A stretch of DNA of 64,000 nt from NCBI GenBank assembly GCA_017463025.1, contig JAFTPZ010000008.1, positions 1 to 64,000 on the forward strand, given 5' to 3'. Shown in pieces: positions 28,026 to 36,451 of the stretch. Within the stretch, counting starts at the first letter, position 1. Each line of letters opens with the position of its first letter. This stretch comes from Clostridia bacterium (lineage in GTDB: Bacteria; Bacillota; Clostridia; Christensenellales; Borkfalkiaceae). Under the pieces are notes generated by a model. That model had not been told where the DNA came from. It ran no database searches and saw only the letters and a program-made list of their open reading frames with translations. The position numbers and the translations under genes are program-made.

Positions 28026-28664
28026 ATGTCGTTGAAAAAAGAAAACGTTGATGTGAGTGCGATCAAGTTCGGCGAAAACGGTTTGATTTCCGTGATCGTG
28101 CAGGATTACGAGAGCGGTGAAGTGTTGTTGCTTTCGCAAATGAACGCGGAAGCGATAGAGAAAACGTTCGAAACGGGTTATGCACATTATTATTCCCCCA
28201 AGCAGAACGCCGCGGTGAAATACGGCGCGACGCTCGGTAACACGCAAAAGGTGATGGCGGCGTTTACGGACAACGACGGCGAAACCTTGCTGATCAAAGT
28301 CAGTCAGAGCGGTAAAGCCGCGCCCGAGATCGATTCGTTTACTTATTTTTCCAACCAAATCAAGGGCGAATATAAAGATATCGGCGGTGAAATGTTCGGC
28401 CGTTTGCAACGTATTTTGGAAGAATACAAGAAAAATCCAGAGGACGGCGCGTATACGAGTTTCCTGTTCGCCAAGGGCGTGGACCGTATCGCCAAGAAAA
28501 TGGGCGAAGAGGCGGTGGAGCTTGTGATCGCGGCAAAAAATCCCGAGAAAGAATACGTCGTGAGCGAGGCGGCGGATCTCCTTTATCACGCGATGGTACT
28601 TTTGAGCGCGCGCGGCGTGAAGATTTCGGAAGTTTGCGCGGAGCTTTGCAAGCGTAACAGATAA
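28026..28664 (+). CDS. HisIE-like protein: degenerate HisI domain fused to intact HisE-like domain
   Basis: 212 residues. Residues 1-115 align with phosphoribosyl-AMP cyclohydrolase (GLISVIVQDYESGEVLLLSQMN), but the Zn/Mg ligands are gone. Where HisI has DCDxD this protein has DNDGE, where it has ACHTG it has AAPEI, and where it has SCF it has TYF. Residues 120-212 are a HisE/MazG-type pyrophosphohydrolase with GEEAVELVIAA and EAADLLYH intact. HisIE normally does steps 2 and 3 of histidine synthesis. No other his gene is nearby, and it has its own promoter and terminator. The likely surviving activity is nucleotide pyrophosphohydrolysis. Confidence 0.85.
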   Translation: MSLKKENVDVSAIKFGENGLISVIVQDYESGEVLLLSQMNAEAIEKTFETGYAHYYSPKQNAAVKYGATLGNTQKVMAAFTDNDGETLLIKVSQSGKAAPEIDSFTYFSNQIKGEYKDIGGEMFGRLQRILEEYKKNPEDGAYTSFLFAKGVDRIAKKMGEEAVELVIAAKNPEKEYVVSEAADLLYHAMVLLSARGVKISEVCAELCKRNR

Positions 28665-28684
28665 ATATACATAATAAAAAGCGG

Positions 28685-28731
28685 ACTCTACCGCGAGTGG
28701 AATTAAAAATCCACTCGCGGTAGAGTTATTT
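28685..28731 (+). terminator. Strong terminator after the HisIE-like gene
   Basis: A perfect 17-bp stem, ACTCTACCGCGAGTGGA (28685-28701) and its complement (28710-28726), then TTATTTTT. The core CCGCGAGTGG recurs in a hairpin at 46751-46778. Confidence 0.9.
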
Positions 28732-28960
28732 TTATACGAAAGTAGAGCGTATTTGCGGTTAAAAAGCTTGATTTTTACGGAAAAATAAGGTAAAACTGAA
28801 TAGTAAGCACACGGTGGACGCGAGAAAGAATACGGAAAAAATAAATTTTCCCAAAAAACACCAAAATCCCACGAAAACGACATAATTCGCGGCTATAATC
28901 GTGTTATGATTTTCTATGCTGGACTTTTAACGGCGAAAAAAGAAAAGGAGCGCGAGAGGT

Positions 28961-29731
28961 ATGGCAAGGAAGATCGTGATAACGAGCGGCAAGGGCGGCG
29001 TGGGTAAAACTACCGTGGCGGCATGCGTATCCGCACAGCTTGCAAAACGCGGTCAACGCGTCGTTTTGTGCGACGCCGATTTCGGACTCAATAACGTGGA
29101 CGTGGTTACGGGCGTGGAAAATCTCGTAACCTACGACGTGGTGGACGTGATTGAGGGCAGATGCCGCGCCAAACAAGCGCTCGTGCGGCATCCCGATTTC
29201 GGGAATTTGTACGTCCTTACAAGCAGTCATTCCGCGCCCGAACGGTACGTTTCTCCGCAGTCGCTCAAACTCGTACTCGATTCACTCGCGCCGCAGTTCG
29301 ATTTCGTGATCATAGATTGTCCTGCCGGCATCGACGAGGGATTTCACCGCGCGGTAGCGTCGGCGGACGAAGCGATCGTGGTGGCGACGCCGCAGGTGTC
29401 CTCCCTTCGCGATGCGGATAAGGTGATCACCCTTTTGAAAAGCTATCGCTTGGCAGAGCTGTCTTTGGTGGTGAATAAGGTGCGCGGCGATCTGTTGCTT
29501 ACGGGAGAAAGCCTTTCTCCGCAAGAGATCGAAGAGCTGTTGAAGATTCCCGTTTTAGGCGTATTGCCCGAGGAGTACTCTATTTACGGCGGCGATTTTA
29601 CCGACCTGCATCCTGCGTTCAAAACGTTGGCGAACAACCTTTTGACGGATAAACGGAAACTCTACGATCCCACCCGAAAATATACGGGCATTTTCGGCAA
29701 TTTGCGCCGTATATTAAAGCGTAATCTGTAA
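28961..29731 (+). CDS. minD: Septum site-determining ATPase MinD
   Basis: 256 residues. Deviant Walker A SGKGGVGKTT with the signature Lys, CDADFGLNNVD, and DCPAGIDEGFHRAV. The C-terminus ends in a basic amphipathic helix (GIFGNLRRILKRNL), the membrane-targeting sequence. MinD positions the division site with MinC and, in some species, MinE. Neither minC nor a recognisable minE is adjacent; a small unknown gene follows 16 bases later. Confidence 0.95.
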   Translation: MARKIVITSGKGGVGKTTVAACVSAQLAKRGQRVVLCDADFGLNNVDVVTGVENLVTYDVVDVIEGRCRAKQALVRHPDFGNLYVLTSSHSAPERYVSPQSLKLVLDSLAPQFDFVIIDCPAGIDEGFHRAVASADEAIVVATPQVSSLRDADKVITLLKSYRLAELSLVVNKVRGDLLLTGESLSPQEIEELLKIPVLGVLPEEYSIYGGDFTDLHPAFKTLANNLLTDKRKLYDPTRKYTGIFGNLRRILKRNL

Positions 29732-29746
29732 GGGGGGGGTGAGAGA

Positions 29747-29980
29747 GTGAGAAAAACGATCGGCGAGTTCGCGCGAGTCAGTAGCGTAATACAAGCGGAT
29801 AAAGCGGTGATGAGCGAGGCGTGCAAGGCGCTCGTGTTGCAGGATTTTGCAGAGAAATTCAACGAGTACTTCGACCTTATCGGTCTGCCGCGCATGGAGC
29901 TTTCGTGCAAGAACGGCGTTTATAGCGTTTCTATCGCGTTCGAAGCGGAACGGATCAAAAAATTCAACGTTTTGAAGTGA
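29747..29980 (+). CDS. Small unknown protein encoded next to minD
   Basis: 77 residues, GTG start, predicted alpha/beta, no membrane segment. The ribosome binding site is an unusual G8 tract (29732-29739) followed by TGAGAGA. The position after minD is where minE sits in many bacteria, but the protein lacks MinE features I would recognise. A MinD partner role is an inference from position only. Confidence 0.65.
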   Translation: MRKTIGEFARVSSVIQADKAVMSEACKALVLQDFAEKFNEYFDLIGLPRMELSCKNGVYSVSIAFEAERIKKFNVLK

Positions 29981-29983
29981 TAA

Positions 29984-30115
29984 GGCTTTGTCCCAACGTT
30001 CGGTTGATTTCTGCCTATAAAATGCGGCGCAATACGTCGCGCAACGCTCGTTTTCGTACGAAATCAAGTACGCGCACTCGCGTTTCACGAATCAACCGCC
30101 CGTTGTGTCATAGCC
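29984..30115. repeat. Long imperfect intergenic palindrome, copy 2
   Basis: The arms CGGTTGATT (30001-30009) and AATCAACCG (30090-30098) are perfect, and outer blocks GGCT-TG-C-CAACG pair with CGTTG-G-CA-AGCC (29984-29998 with 30101-30115). The interior holds TTTCGTACGAAA and GCGCAATACG, the latter shared with copy 1. It fills the gap between the minD operon and degV and would fold as one long RNA or DNA hairpin. Confidence 0.65.
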
Positions 30116-30154
30116 TAAAAAATAAAAAAATTTACATACGGGAGATATCAAATT

Positions 30155-31030
30155 ATGGAAAACAGAAAATTCGACGTTATTACGGACTCGGGCTGCGATA
30201 TGCCTGCAAGCTATTACAACGACAACGCCGTTGCGTGCGTCAAACTCGGCTTTACGATGAACAATGTGAACTACGAGGGCGAGGGCGGCGAAAAGATCAC
30301 GGAAAAGGAATTCTATGAAAAACTCCGTGGCGGCGCAATGCCCACCACCTATCAGGTTACGAGTGAAATGGCGAAACAGCATATTTTGAAAAGTCTGCAA
30401 AAGGATCGCGACGTACTCGTGATCGCGTTTTCTTCGGGACTTTCGGGCACGGCAGGCAGCTTCGTCGTGGCGGCGAGGGAGCTTGCAAAGGAATATCCCG
30501 ATCGCAAAATACTCGTGGTCGATTCCCTGTGCGCGTCGATGGGCGAGGGCTTGCTTTTGGACTACGTAATCAAAAAAGCAGACGGCGGCGCGACGATCGA
30601 GGAAACGGCGCAATACGCGGAGGAATTGAAACTGCATATCTGTCATCACTTCACCGTGGATAATTTGTTTCACTTAAAGCGTGGCGGACGCGTTTCGGGT
30701 GCGACCGCGCTCGTGGGTTCGATACTCAAAATCAAGCCGATCATGCACGTGGACGATAACGGAAAGTTGGTGGCGATCGGTAAGGCGATGGGCAGAAAGA
30801 AATCGTTGCATACGCTCGTAGAAAACCTGTTCGATTCGTTGGATATCGACGAAAACGATCCTATTTTTATCAGCCACGGCGATTGTATCGATGACGTGGA
30901 ATACGTGAAATCGTTGATATTAAAACGCCTGCCGAACGTGAGGATCGAGGTGAACTACGTGGGCGCGGTGATCGGTACGCATTCGGGTTGCGGCACGCTC
31001 GCCATTTTCAATAAAGGTAAAAAGAGATAA
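30155..31030 (+). CDS. DegV-family fatty-acid-binding protein (FakB-like)
   Basis: 291 residues. DVITDSGCDMP and IAFSSGLSGTAGS are the DegV signatures that contact the fatty acid carboxylate; LKRGGRVSGATALVGSILKIKPI is the conserved second-domain motif. DegV proteins (FakB) bind a fatty acid and present it to FakA. The FakA-like protein at 24185 is a plausible kinase. The specific fatty acid is not predictable. Confidence 0.92.
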   Translation: MENRKFDVITDSGCDMPASYYNDNAVACVKLGFTMNNVNYEGEGGEKITEKEFYEKLRGGAMPTTYQVTSEMAKQHILKSLQKDRDVLVIAFSSGLSGTAGSFVVAARELAKEYPDRKILVVDSLCASMGEGLLLDYVIKKADGGATIEETAQYAEELKLHICHHFTVDNLFHLKRGGRVSGATALVGSILKIKPIMHVDDNGKLVAIGKAMGRKKSLHTLVENLFDSLDIDENDPIFISHGDCIDDVEYVKSLILKRLPNVRIEVNYVGAVIGTHSGCGTLAIFNKGKKR

Positions 31031-31036
31031 ACAAGT

Positions 31037-31067
31037 TCCCGTCCGAAATTCGGACGGGATAGTTTTT
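31037..31067 (+). terminator. Terminator after degV
   Basis: TCCCGTCCGAA / TTCGGACGGGA stem and a T5 tail. Confidence 0.85.
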
Positions 31068-31099
31068 GGAAAAAAATACCTGCAAATATGTGTAAACGC

Positions 31100-31126
31100 T
31101 TGACAATTCAAGGGGGGGGGTATAAT
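31100..31126 (+). promoter_or_regulatory. Promoter with a G9 tract in its spacer
   Basis: TTGACA (31100-31105) and TATAAT (31121-31126) are both consensus, but the spacer is 15 bases and its last nine are G (31112-31120). Two more G would give the optimal 17. This is the layout of slipped-strand phase-variable promoters. Confidence 0.7.
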
Positions 31127-31162
31127 AATATAAGTAAATAAACAAAAGGAAGGTATTTTTTT

Positions 31163-31891
31163 ATGTTCAGATGGATATTCGGTTGGATCGTGATCTTGTT
31201 GGGATACTTGGGAATCGGCAACGTGTTGACCGCCGCTTTTGGGAACGGAGAGTTGTTATTTTTCTCTGCTTCGCCGGAATTTTGGGATTATGTCATCGCG
31301 TACGTGATCTACGACGGGATCATCGTTTTGGGTAGTAAGATCGCAGGCGCAAGAGGCGGCTATAAGCCTACCTTTACGACTGTTTGGGGTACGATCCTCG
31401 GTTGGATATGCTATCTTGCCCTCTTCCCCCTTTTACATATGGTTTTTTCCGCATGGAAATTGATCAAATTCATATTCCGTCTGATTTTCCAAGGCCCGAA
31501 AAAGGCGTTCGCCGGTTCGGGGAATATAAAAAACGATCCGAACTGGAACGAAAGCGATCGCAAAGTAGTTGCCCAAGTGAAGGCGATCTGTCGCCGAAGA
31601 ACCGGCAATTTGGGAACGGTCGGCAACGGAACGAGCGTTTCCGCGTACGTAACCCCCTCGATCATTTCTCATTCCATTACGGTCGACGTGAAAGTGCGCG
31701 GCACGGGGCGTAGCGATCGAATGCAGTCCCAAAGCGACGTGGACGCGGAAGGTGCAGAGGTGGCGCGTTGCGCGCAAAAGCTCTCCGACGACATAGCGAG
31801 AGAGATCGAAAGCTACATCAACGGCTTGCAGGACGCGCACGACGCGTGGGGCATAAGTTGCAGCGGTTCGTACGAGCTTTCCTTTAATTGA
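31163..31891 (+). CDS. Membrane protein of unknown function
   Basis: 242 residues. Three or four hydrophobic segments lie in the first 115 residues. A cytoplasmic or exposed soluble domain of about 120 residues follows (from GPKKAFAGSGN), alpha/beta by appearance, ending in SGSYELSFN. No known domain is recognised and there are no clustered catalytic residues. It is a single-gene transcript between two terminators, driven by the G-tract promoter. AAAGGAAGGT precedes the ATG. Confidence 0.7.
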   Translation: MFRWIFGWIVILLGYLGIGNVLTAAFGNGELLFFSASPEFWDYVIAYVIYDGIIVLGSKIAGARGGYKPTFTTVWGTILGWICYLALFPLLHMVFSAWKLIKFIFRLIFQGPKKAFAGSGNIKNDPNWNESDRKVVAQVKAICRRRTGNLGTVGNGTSVSAYVTPSIISHSITVDVKVRGTGRSDRMQSQSDVDAEGAEVARCAQKLSDDIAREIESYINGLQDAHDAWGISCSGSYELSFN

Positions 31892-31919
31892 GATAAAAAC
31901 GGAAACGGTAAAAATAAGC

Positions 31920-31952
31920 AGCGATCCTCGATAAGAGGATCGCTCGTTTTTT
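31920..31952. terminator. Terminator between convergent genes
   Basis: AGCGATCCTC / GAGGATCGCT stem with a five-base loop and T-rich tail; it abuts the end of trmO on the other strand. Confidence 0.85.
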
Positions 31953-32634
31953 ATTTTTCCACTTCGACGACCGTCAACATTGCGCCTTGCACACGGAAAC
32001 GCACTTGCAGATCGGCAAAGTGCATACCGTAAATTCGTTCGGGTTCGTCTTTATAGGCAGGTCTGGGATCGTCGGCAAGACATTCGATCAGCCCCGCCCG
32101 TTTTTCTTGCGGTACGCTTTGAAGTAGACTTTCGGGAAACTCCACTTCCAAACGGTGTTGCGCGCCCTGCGCGGCGTAACCGCCCGTCGCTCCGTCCACA
32201 CAGTCGGCGTGCGGCAGATACGGTTTGATATCGAAAATAGGGGTATTATCGAGCAGGTCTGCGCCCGAAACGACCAGCTCCACGCCCGTTTTCGTCTGCT
32301 CCACGCGCAATAATTTCACGCACGAAAGCCCGATATAGTTGGGGCGAAAGGGGGAGCGGCTGGCAAATACGCCTACGCGCTTGTTACCGCCCAGTCGCGG
32401 CGGACGGACGGTTGCCGACCATCCCTCGTCGCGCGTAGCGGAAAAATCGAATAAAAGCCAGATATGCGAAAATCCCTCGATCTCGCGGAAACAGTCGGGA
32501 CTATTATATTCGGGGTATAACACCACGCGCGCGATCGCAGAGGGCGCTCTGCCGCTTTGGCGAGGTATGCCGAATTTTTCTTGGAAGTCCGAGCGGATAT
32601 ACCCGATCGGCTCGATCGTCGTTTGCCTTTTCAT
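31951..32634 (-). CDS. trmO: tRNA (N6-threonylcarbamoyladenosine37-N6)-methyltransferase TrmO
   Basis: 227 residues from the ATG at 32634 (start MKRQTTIEPIGYIRSDF). The TsaA/TrmO beta-barrel motifs GFSHIWLLFDF, RPPRLGGNKRVGVFASRSPFRPNYIGLS and DLLDNTPIFDIKPYLP are all present (given in parts). It methylates t6A37 of tRNA-Thr. A start at 32652 is possible but adds six residues before the conserved N-terminus. Confidence 0.92.
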   Translation of the reverse strand: MKRQTTIEPIGYIRSDFQEKFGIPRQSGRAPSAIARVVLYPEYNSPDCFREIEGFSHIWLLFDFSATRDEGWSATVRPPRLGGNKRVGVFASRSPFRPNYIGLSCVKLLRVEQTKTGVELVVSGADLLDNTPIFDIKPYLPHADCVDGATGGYAAQGAQHRLEVEFPESLLQSVPQEKRAGLIECLADDPRPAYKDEPERIYGMHFADLQVRFRVQGAMLTVVEVEK

Positions 32635-32709
32635 AATTCCATTATATAACAAAATCTTTCGTTTGTCAAATGTATATATACGGCGAAATTATGCAAAATT
32701 CCATTATTT

Positions 32710-32727
32710 ATGCATAATTATATACAT
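32710..32727. promoter_or_regulatory. ArgR-box-like dyad
   Basis: ATGCATAATTATATACAT resembles the ArgR/AhrC 18-bp ARG box (TGAAT-AT-rich-ATTCA type). It lies in a very AT-rich stretch about 60 bases upstream of the argG -35, where an ArgR hexamer could repress the operon. No argR gene is in the window. Confidence 0.45.
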
Positions 32728-32785
32728 TTATACACTTTATTTATAAAATATTCAGAAAATTTATTATATAAATATAAAAAAACGG

Positions 32786-32815
32786 TTGACAATAGGCGAT
32801 TGGTCGTTGTATAAT
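32786..32815 (+). promoter_or_regulatory. Promoter of the arginine operon
   Basis: TTGACA (32786-32791), 18-base spacer, TATAAT (32810-32815). About 100 bases of A/T tracts upstream could act as an UP element. Confidence 0.8.
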
Positions 32816-32843
32816 GAGTGCATAAATGTAAGGAGAAGTTGTT

Positions 32844-34070
32844 ATGGAAAAGAAAGATATTAAAAAAGTAGTGCTCGCCTATTCGGGCGGCTTGGATACC
32901 TCGATCATCATTCCTTGGTTGAAAGAGAATTACAATAACTGCGAAGTTATCGCGGTCAGCGGAAACGTAGGGCAGGCGGACGAGTTGGACGGTTTGGAGG
33001 AAAAGGCGCTCAAAACGGGTGCGTCCAAACTCTACGTGGAGGATTTAACCGACGAGTTCGTGGACGATTACGTTGTGCCTACGATGATGGCAGGGGCGAA
33101 ATACGAAGAATACTTGCTCGGTACGTCGTTTGCGCGTCCCGTGATCGCAAAGCGTATCGTAGAGATCGCGAAAAAGGAAGGAGCGGACGCGATCTGCCAC
33201 GGCTGTACGGGTAAAGGCAACGATCAGGTGCTTTTCGAGCTCACGATCAAAGCGTTTGCGCCCGATATGACGATCATCGCGCCTTGGAGAGAATGGTCGA
33301 TCAAATCGCGTGAAGAGGAGATCGATTACGCGGAAGCGCACAACGTGCCTTTGAAGATCAATCGCGAAACCAACTATTCCAAAGATAAGAATTTGTGGCA
33401 TTTGAGCCACGAGGGCTTGGATTTGGAGGACGCAGGCAACGAGCCGCAATACGAGAAAAAGGGCTTTTTGGAAATGGGCGTATCGCCTTTGCAAGCGCCC
33501 GACAAACCTACGTATATCGAGCTTGAATTTGAAAAGGGACGTCCCGTTGCGCTCGACGGCAAGAAGATGAGCGCGAAAGATATTATCCTCGCGTTGAACA
33601 AAGTGGGCGGAGAGAACGGTATCGGGTTGTTGGATATCGTGGAAAATAGGCTGGTCGGTATGAAGTGCCGCGGCGTATACGAAACCCCTGGGGGCGAGAT
33701 CCTTTACGCGGCGCATGCGTATTTGGAAACGCTTTGTTTGGATAAATACGTAGCGCATAAAAAGCAGGAGCTTTCCGTTTGCTTTGCGGAGCTCGTGTAT
33801 AACGGACAATGGTTCACCCCCTTGCGCGAAGCGCTTTCCGCGTTCGTGGAAAAGACGCAGGAGAACGTTACGGGTAAAGTACGTTTGAAGCTTTACAAGG
33901 GCAATATTATCAAAGCGGGCGCTTGGAGCGATTATTCGCTGTATTCGGAAGAAATTGCAACGTTCGGCGAGGATCACGTGTATAACCAAGCGGACGCGAC
34001 GGGCTTTATCAACCTGTTCGGACTTCCCATTAAAGTACAAGCGGAAGTGAACCAGAAAAATAACAAATAA
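32844..34070 (+). CDS. argG: Argininosuccinate synthase
   Basis: 408 residues. The ATP pyrophosphatase motif [12 protein letters not shown] is at residues 12-23, with [11 protein letters not shown] and the citrulline/aspartate-binding region later. It joins citrulline and aspartate using ATP. First gene of the arginine cluster, with an AAGGAG ribosome binding site. Confidence 0.97.
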   Translation: MEKKDIKKVVLAYSGGLDTSIIIPWLKENYNNCEVIAVSGNVGQADELDGLEEKALKTGASKLYVEDLTDEFVDDYVVPTMMAGAKYEEYLLGTSFARPVIAKRIVEIAKKEGADAICHGCTGKGNDQVLFELTIKAFAPDMTIIAPWREWSIKSREEEIDYAEAHNVPLKINRETNYSKDKNLWHLSHEGLDLEDAGNEPQYEKKGFLEMGVSPLQAPDKPTYIELEFEKGRPVALDGKKMSAKDIILALNKVGGENGIGLLDIVENRLVGMKCRGVYETPGGEILYAAHAYLETLCLDKYVAHKKQELSVCFAELVYNGQWFTPLREALSAFVEKTQENVTGKVRLKLYKGNIIKAGAWSDYSLYSEEIATFGEDHVYNQADATGFINLFGLPIKVQAEVNQKNNK

Positions 34071-34091
34071 CGATACGAAAAACAAGGAGTA

Positions 34092-34122
34092 TTTTGCCTG
34101 CCGTGATAAGCGACAGGCAAAA
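34092..34122 (+). promoter_or_regulatory. Leader hairpin upstream of argH
   Basis: TTTTGCCTG (34092-34100) pairs with CAGGCAAAA (34114-34122). A strong AAGGAG (34084-34089) lies before the hairpin, 48 bases from the argH ATG, while no good ribosome binding site lies next to that ATG. The stem would bring the AAGGAG closer in space or serve as an mRNA stability element. Confidence 0.45.
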
Positions 34123-34136
34123 GATATTTAAGCAGT

Positions 34137-35513
34137 ATGGAAAAAATGTGGGCTGGAAGATTTCAAAAAACGCTCGATCAAAAGGCGGACGATTTCAATT
34201 CCTCGATCCGTTTCGATCACAGAATGTACGCGCAGGATATCCAAGGCTCGATGGCGCACGCGGCAATGCTGGGTAGGCAGGGTATACTGCCCCAAGCGGA
34301 GGTGGATAAGATCATCGACGGGTTGGAAAGCATTTTACGCGATCTCAACGAGGGTAAGCTTGCTTTCGATATGCAAGCGGAGGATATCCATATGTTTATC
34401 GAGGCGGAGCTGACCAAGCGAATCGGCGAGGCAGGTAAGCGTTTGCACACGGCGAGAAGCCGCAACGATCAGGTGGCGGTGGATATACGGTTATATCTTC
34501 GCGACGAGGCGGAGGAAATCGTTTCCCTCGTCAAAGACGCGGCTTGGGCGATTGTGGAGCAAGCGGAGCAAAACGCCGAGGTGATCGCTTCGGGCTATAC
34601 CCATTTACAGCGCGCCCAGCCCATTTCGTTCGGACACCACTTAATGGCGTACGCAATGATGCTGCTGCGCGATATCGGTCGCATAGAGGACGCGGTCAAG
34701 CGTATGAACGTTTCCCCCCTCGGCTCGTGCGCGCTCGCCGGCACGACGTATCCCACCGACCGCGCGTTCACGGCGCAAAAATTGGGCTTTGACGGGGTAA
34801 TGCAAAACAGTATCGACGGGGTATCCGATCGGGATTTCTGCGTGGAGCTGATGAGCGCGTTTGCGATTTTAATGATGCATCTTTCCCGTTTGTCCGAGGA
34901 GATCGTGCTTTGGTCGAGCTGGGAGTTCAAGTTCGTCGAGCTCGACGATTCTTACACGACGGGTTCGTCGATTATGCCGCAGAAGAAAAATCCCGATATG
35001 GCGGAGCTCATTCGCGGCAAAACGGGTAGAGTGTACGGCGATTTAATGGCGCTTTTGACCACCCTCAAAGGTCTGCCGCTTGCGTATAATAAAGATATGC
35101 AGGAGGATAAAGAGGCGATCTTCGATTGTATCGACACGGTAAAAATGTGTTTGGAAGTGCTCGCGCCGATGGTGCGGACGATGAAAGTACTCGGCGCAAA
35201 CACCTATCGCGCGGCGCAAAAGGGCTTTATCAACGCCACCGACCTTGCCGACTACCTCGCCAAGAAAGGAATGCCTTTCCGTTCGGCGTATAAGATCGTA
35301 GGACAAATCGTAGCGGAATGTATTGAAAAGGAGCTCGTGCTCGATACTTTCCCGTTGAACGAGTATCGAAAATACAGCGAGCTGTTCGAGGAAGATTTAT
35401 ATAACGAAATTTCTCTGGAAACCTGCGTGAATAAACGTAATTCCGAGGGCGGCGCGTCGCCCAAGTCCGTTTTGGGACAGGTGGAATGGGTGAAAAAGGA
35501 ACTGACAAAATGA
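34137..35513 (+). CDS. argH: Argininosuccinate lyase
   Basis: 458 residues. Starts MEKMWAGRFQK like other ArgH proteins; HTARSRNDQ, the catalytic TGSSIMPQKKNPD loop and GYTHLQRAQP are present. It splits argininosuccinate to arginine and fumarate. ATG 34137 is used, although ATG 34146 is also possible and neither has a strong ribosome binding site. Stop overlaps argC (ATGA). Confidence 0.97.
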   Translation: MEKMWAGRFQKTLDQKADDFNSSIRFDHRMYAQDIQGSMAHAAMLGRQGILPQAEVDKIIDGLESILRDLNEGKLAFDMQAEDIHMFIEAELTKRIGEAGKRLHTARSRNDQVAVDIRLYLRDEAEEIVSLVKDAAWAIVEQAEQNAEVIASGYTHLQRAQPISFGHHLMAYAMMLLRDIGRIEDAVKRMNVSPLGSCALAGTTYPTDRAFTAQKLGFDGVMQNSIDGVSDRDFCVELMSAFAILMMHLSRLSEEIVLWSSWEFKFVELDDSYTTGSSIMPQKKNPDMAELIRGKTGRVYGDLMALLTTLKGLPLAYNKDMQEDKEAIFDCIDTVKMCLEVLAPMVRTMKVLGANTYRAAQKGFINATDLADYLAKKGMPFRSAYKIVGQIVAECIEKELVLDTFPLNEYRKYSELFEEDLYNEISLETCVNKRNSEGGASPKSVLGQVEWVKKELTK

Positions 35514-36436
35514 AAAAAGTATTTATCGACGGTAGCGCGGGTACGACGGGCTTACGCATTTACGAACGGCTGGAAGCTCGTCAGGATATCGAGCTTATAC
35601 GTCTTTCGGAAGAAAACAGAAAGGACGCACAGGCAAGAAAGCAGGCGTTAAATGCCGCGGACGTGGCGTTTTTGTGTTTGCCCGACGACGCGGCAAGAGA
35701 GGCGGTGGCTATGGTAGAAAATCCGTTAGTAACCGTGATCGACGCGTCCACGGCGCACAGAACTCTGCCCGAGTGGGCGTACGGTTTTCCCGAGCTTTCG
35801 GGAGCGTTCGAGGATAAAATTTTGTCCTCCAAACGTATAGCCGTCCCTGGGTGCCACGCAAGCGGTTTTATTGCGCTCGTGTATCCGTTGATCGAGGCAG
35901 GTTTACTGGATAAAGAAACGCTTTTGACCTGTCATTCGATCACGGGCTATTCGGGCGGCGGCAAGAAAATGATTGCGGAATACGAGAGCGAGGAAAGAAA
36001 TATATTGCTCGGCGCGCCCCGTCAATACGGGCTCACCCAACAGCATAAGCATCTCAAAGAAATGAAAGGGGTGTGCAGTTTGGAAAACGCGCCTGCGTTC
36101 AGCCCGATCGTATCCGATTTTTACAGCGGTATGGTCGTAACCGTGCCTCTGTTTGCGAAACAGCTCAAAGGCAACGTAGCGGATATTAAAAAGCTTTACG
36201 CAGAAAAATATAACGGCGAAATCGTGCAATACAAGGAAAGCGTGGACGAGAACGGCTTTTTATCGGGCGCGGCGCTTTCGGGTAAGGACGGAATGCAAAT
36301 CACGGTTGCAGGAAACGACGAAAGAATTTTGCTTTTCGCGGCGTACGACAATCTCGGCAAGGGTGCAAGCGGCGCGGCGATCGAGTGTATGAATCTTGCC
36401 ATCGGCGAAGAACGGACGAAAGGTCTGATACTATAA
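35510..36436 (+). CDS. argC: N-acetyl-gamma-glutamyl-phosphate reductase, short (type 2) form
   Basis: 308 residues from the ATG that overlaps the argH stop. KVFIDGSAGTTGLRI is the NADP-binding start of the type 2 AGPR subfamily, and VPGCHASGFIALVYPL contains the catalytic Cys. Reduces N-acetylglutamyl phosphate to the semialdehyde. The GTG or ATG options upstream would extend into argH and are rejected. Confidence 0.95.
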   Translation: MKKVFIDGSAGTTGLRIYERLEARQDIELIRLSEENRKDAQARKQALNAADVAFLCLPDDAAREAVAMVENPLVTVIDASTAHRTLPEWAYGFPELSGAFEDKILSSKRIAVPGCHASGFIALVYPLIEAGLLDKETLLTCHSITGYSGGGKKMIAEYESEERNILLGAPRQYGLTQQHKHLKEMKGVCSLENAPAFSPIVSDFYSGMVVTVPLFAKQLKGNVADIKKLYAEKYNGEIVQYKESVDENGFLSGAALSGKDGMQITVAGNDERILLFAAYDNLGKGASGAAIECMNLAIGEERTKGLIL

Positions 36437-36451
36437 AAGGAAGAAAGAAAA

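Noticed and set aside
33045..34085. A 346-codon antisense frame under argG
   Set aside because: Shadow of a clearly identified gene.
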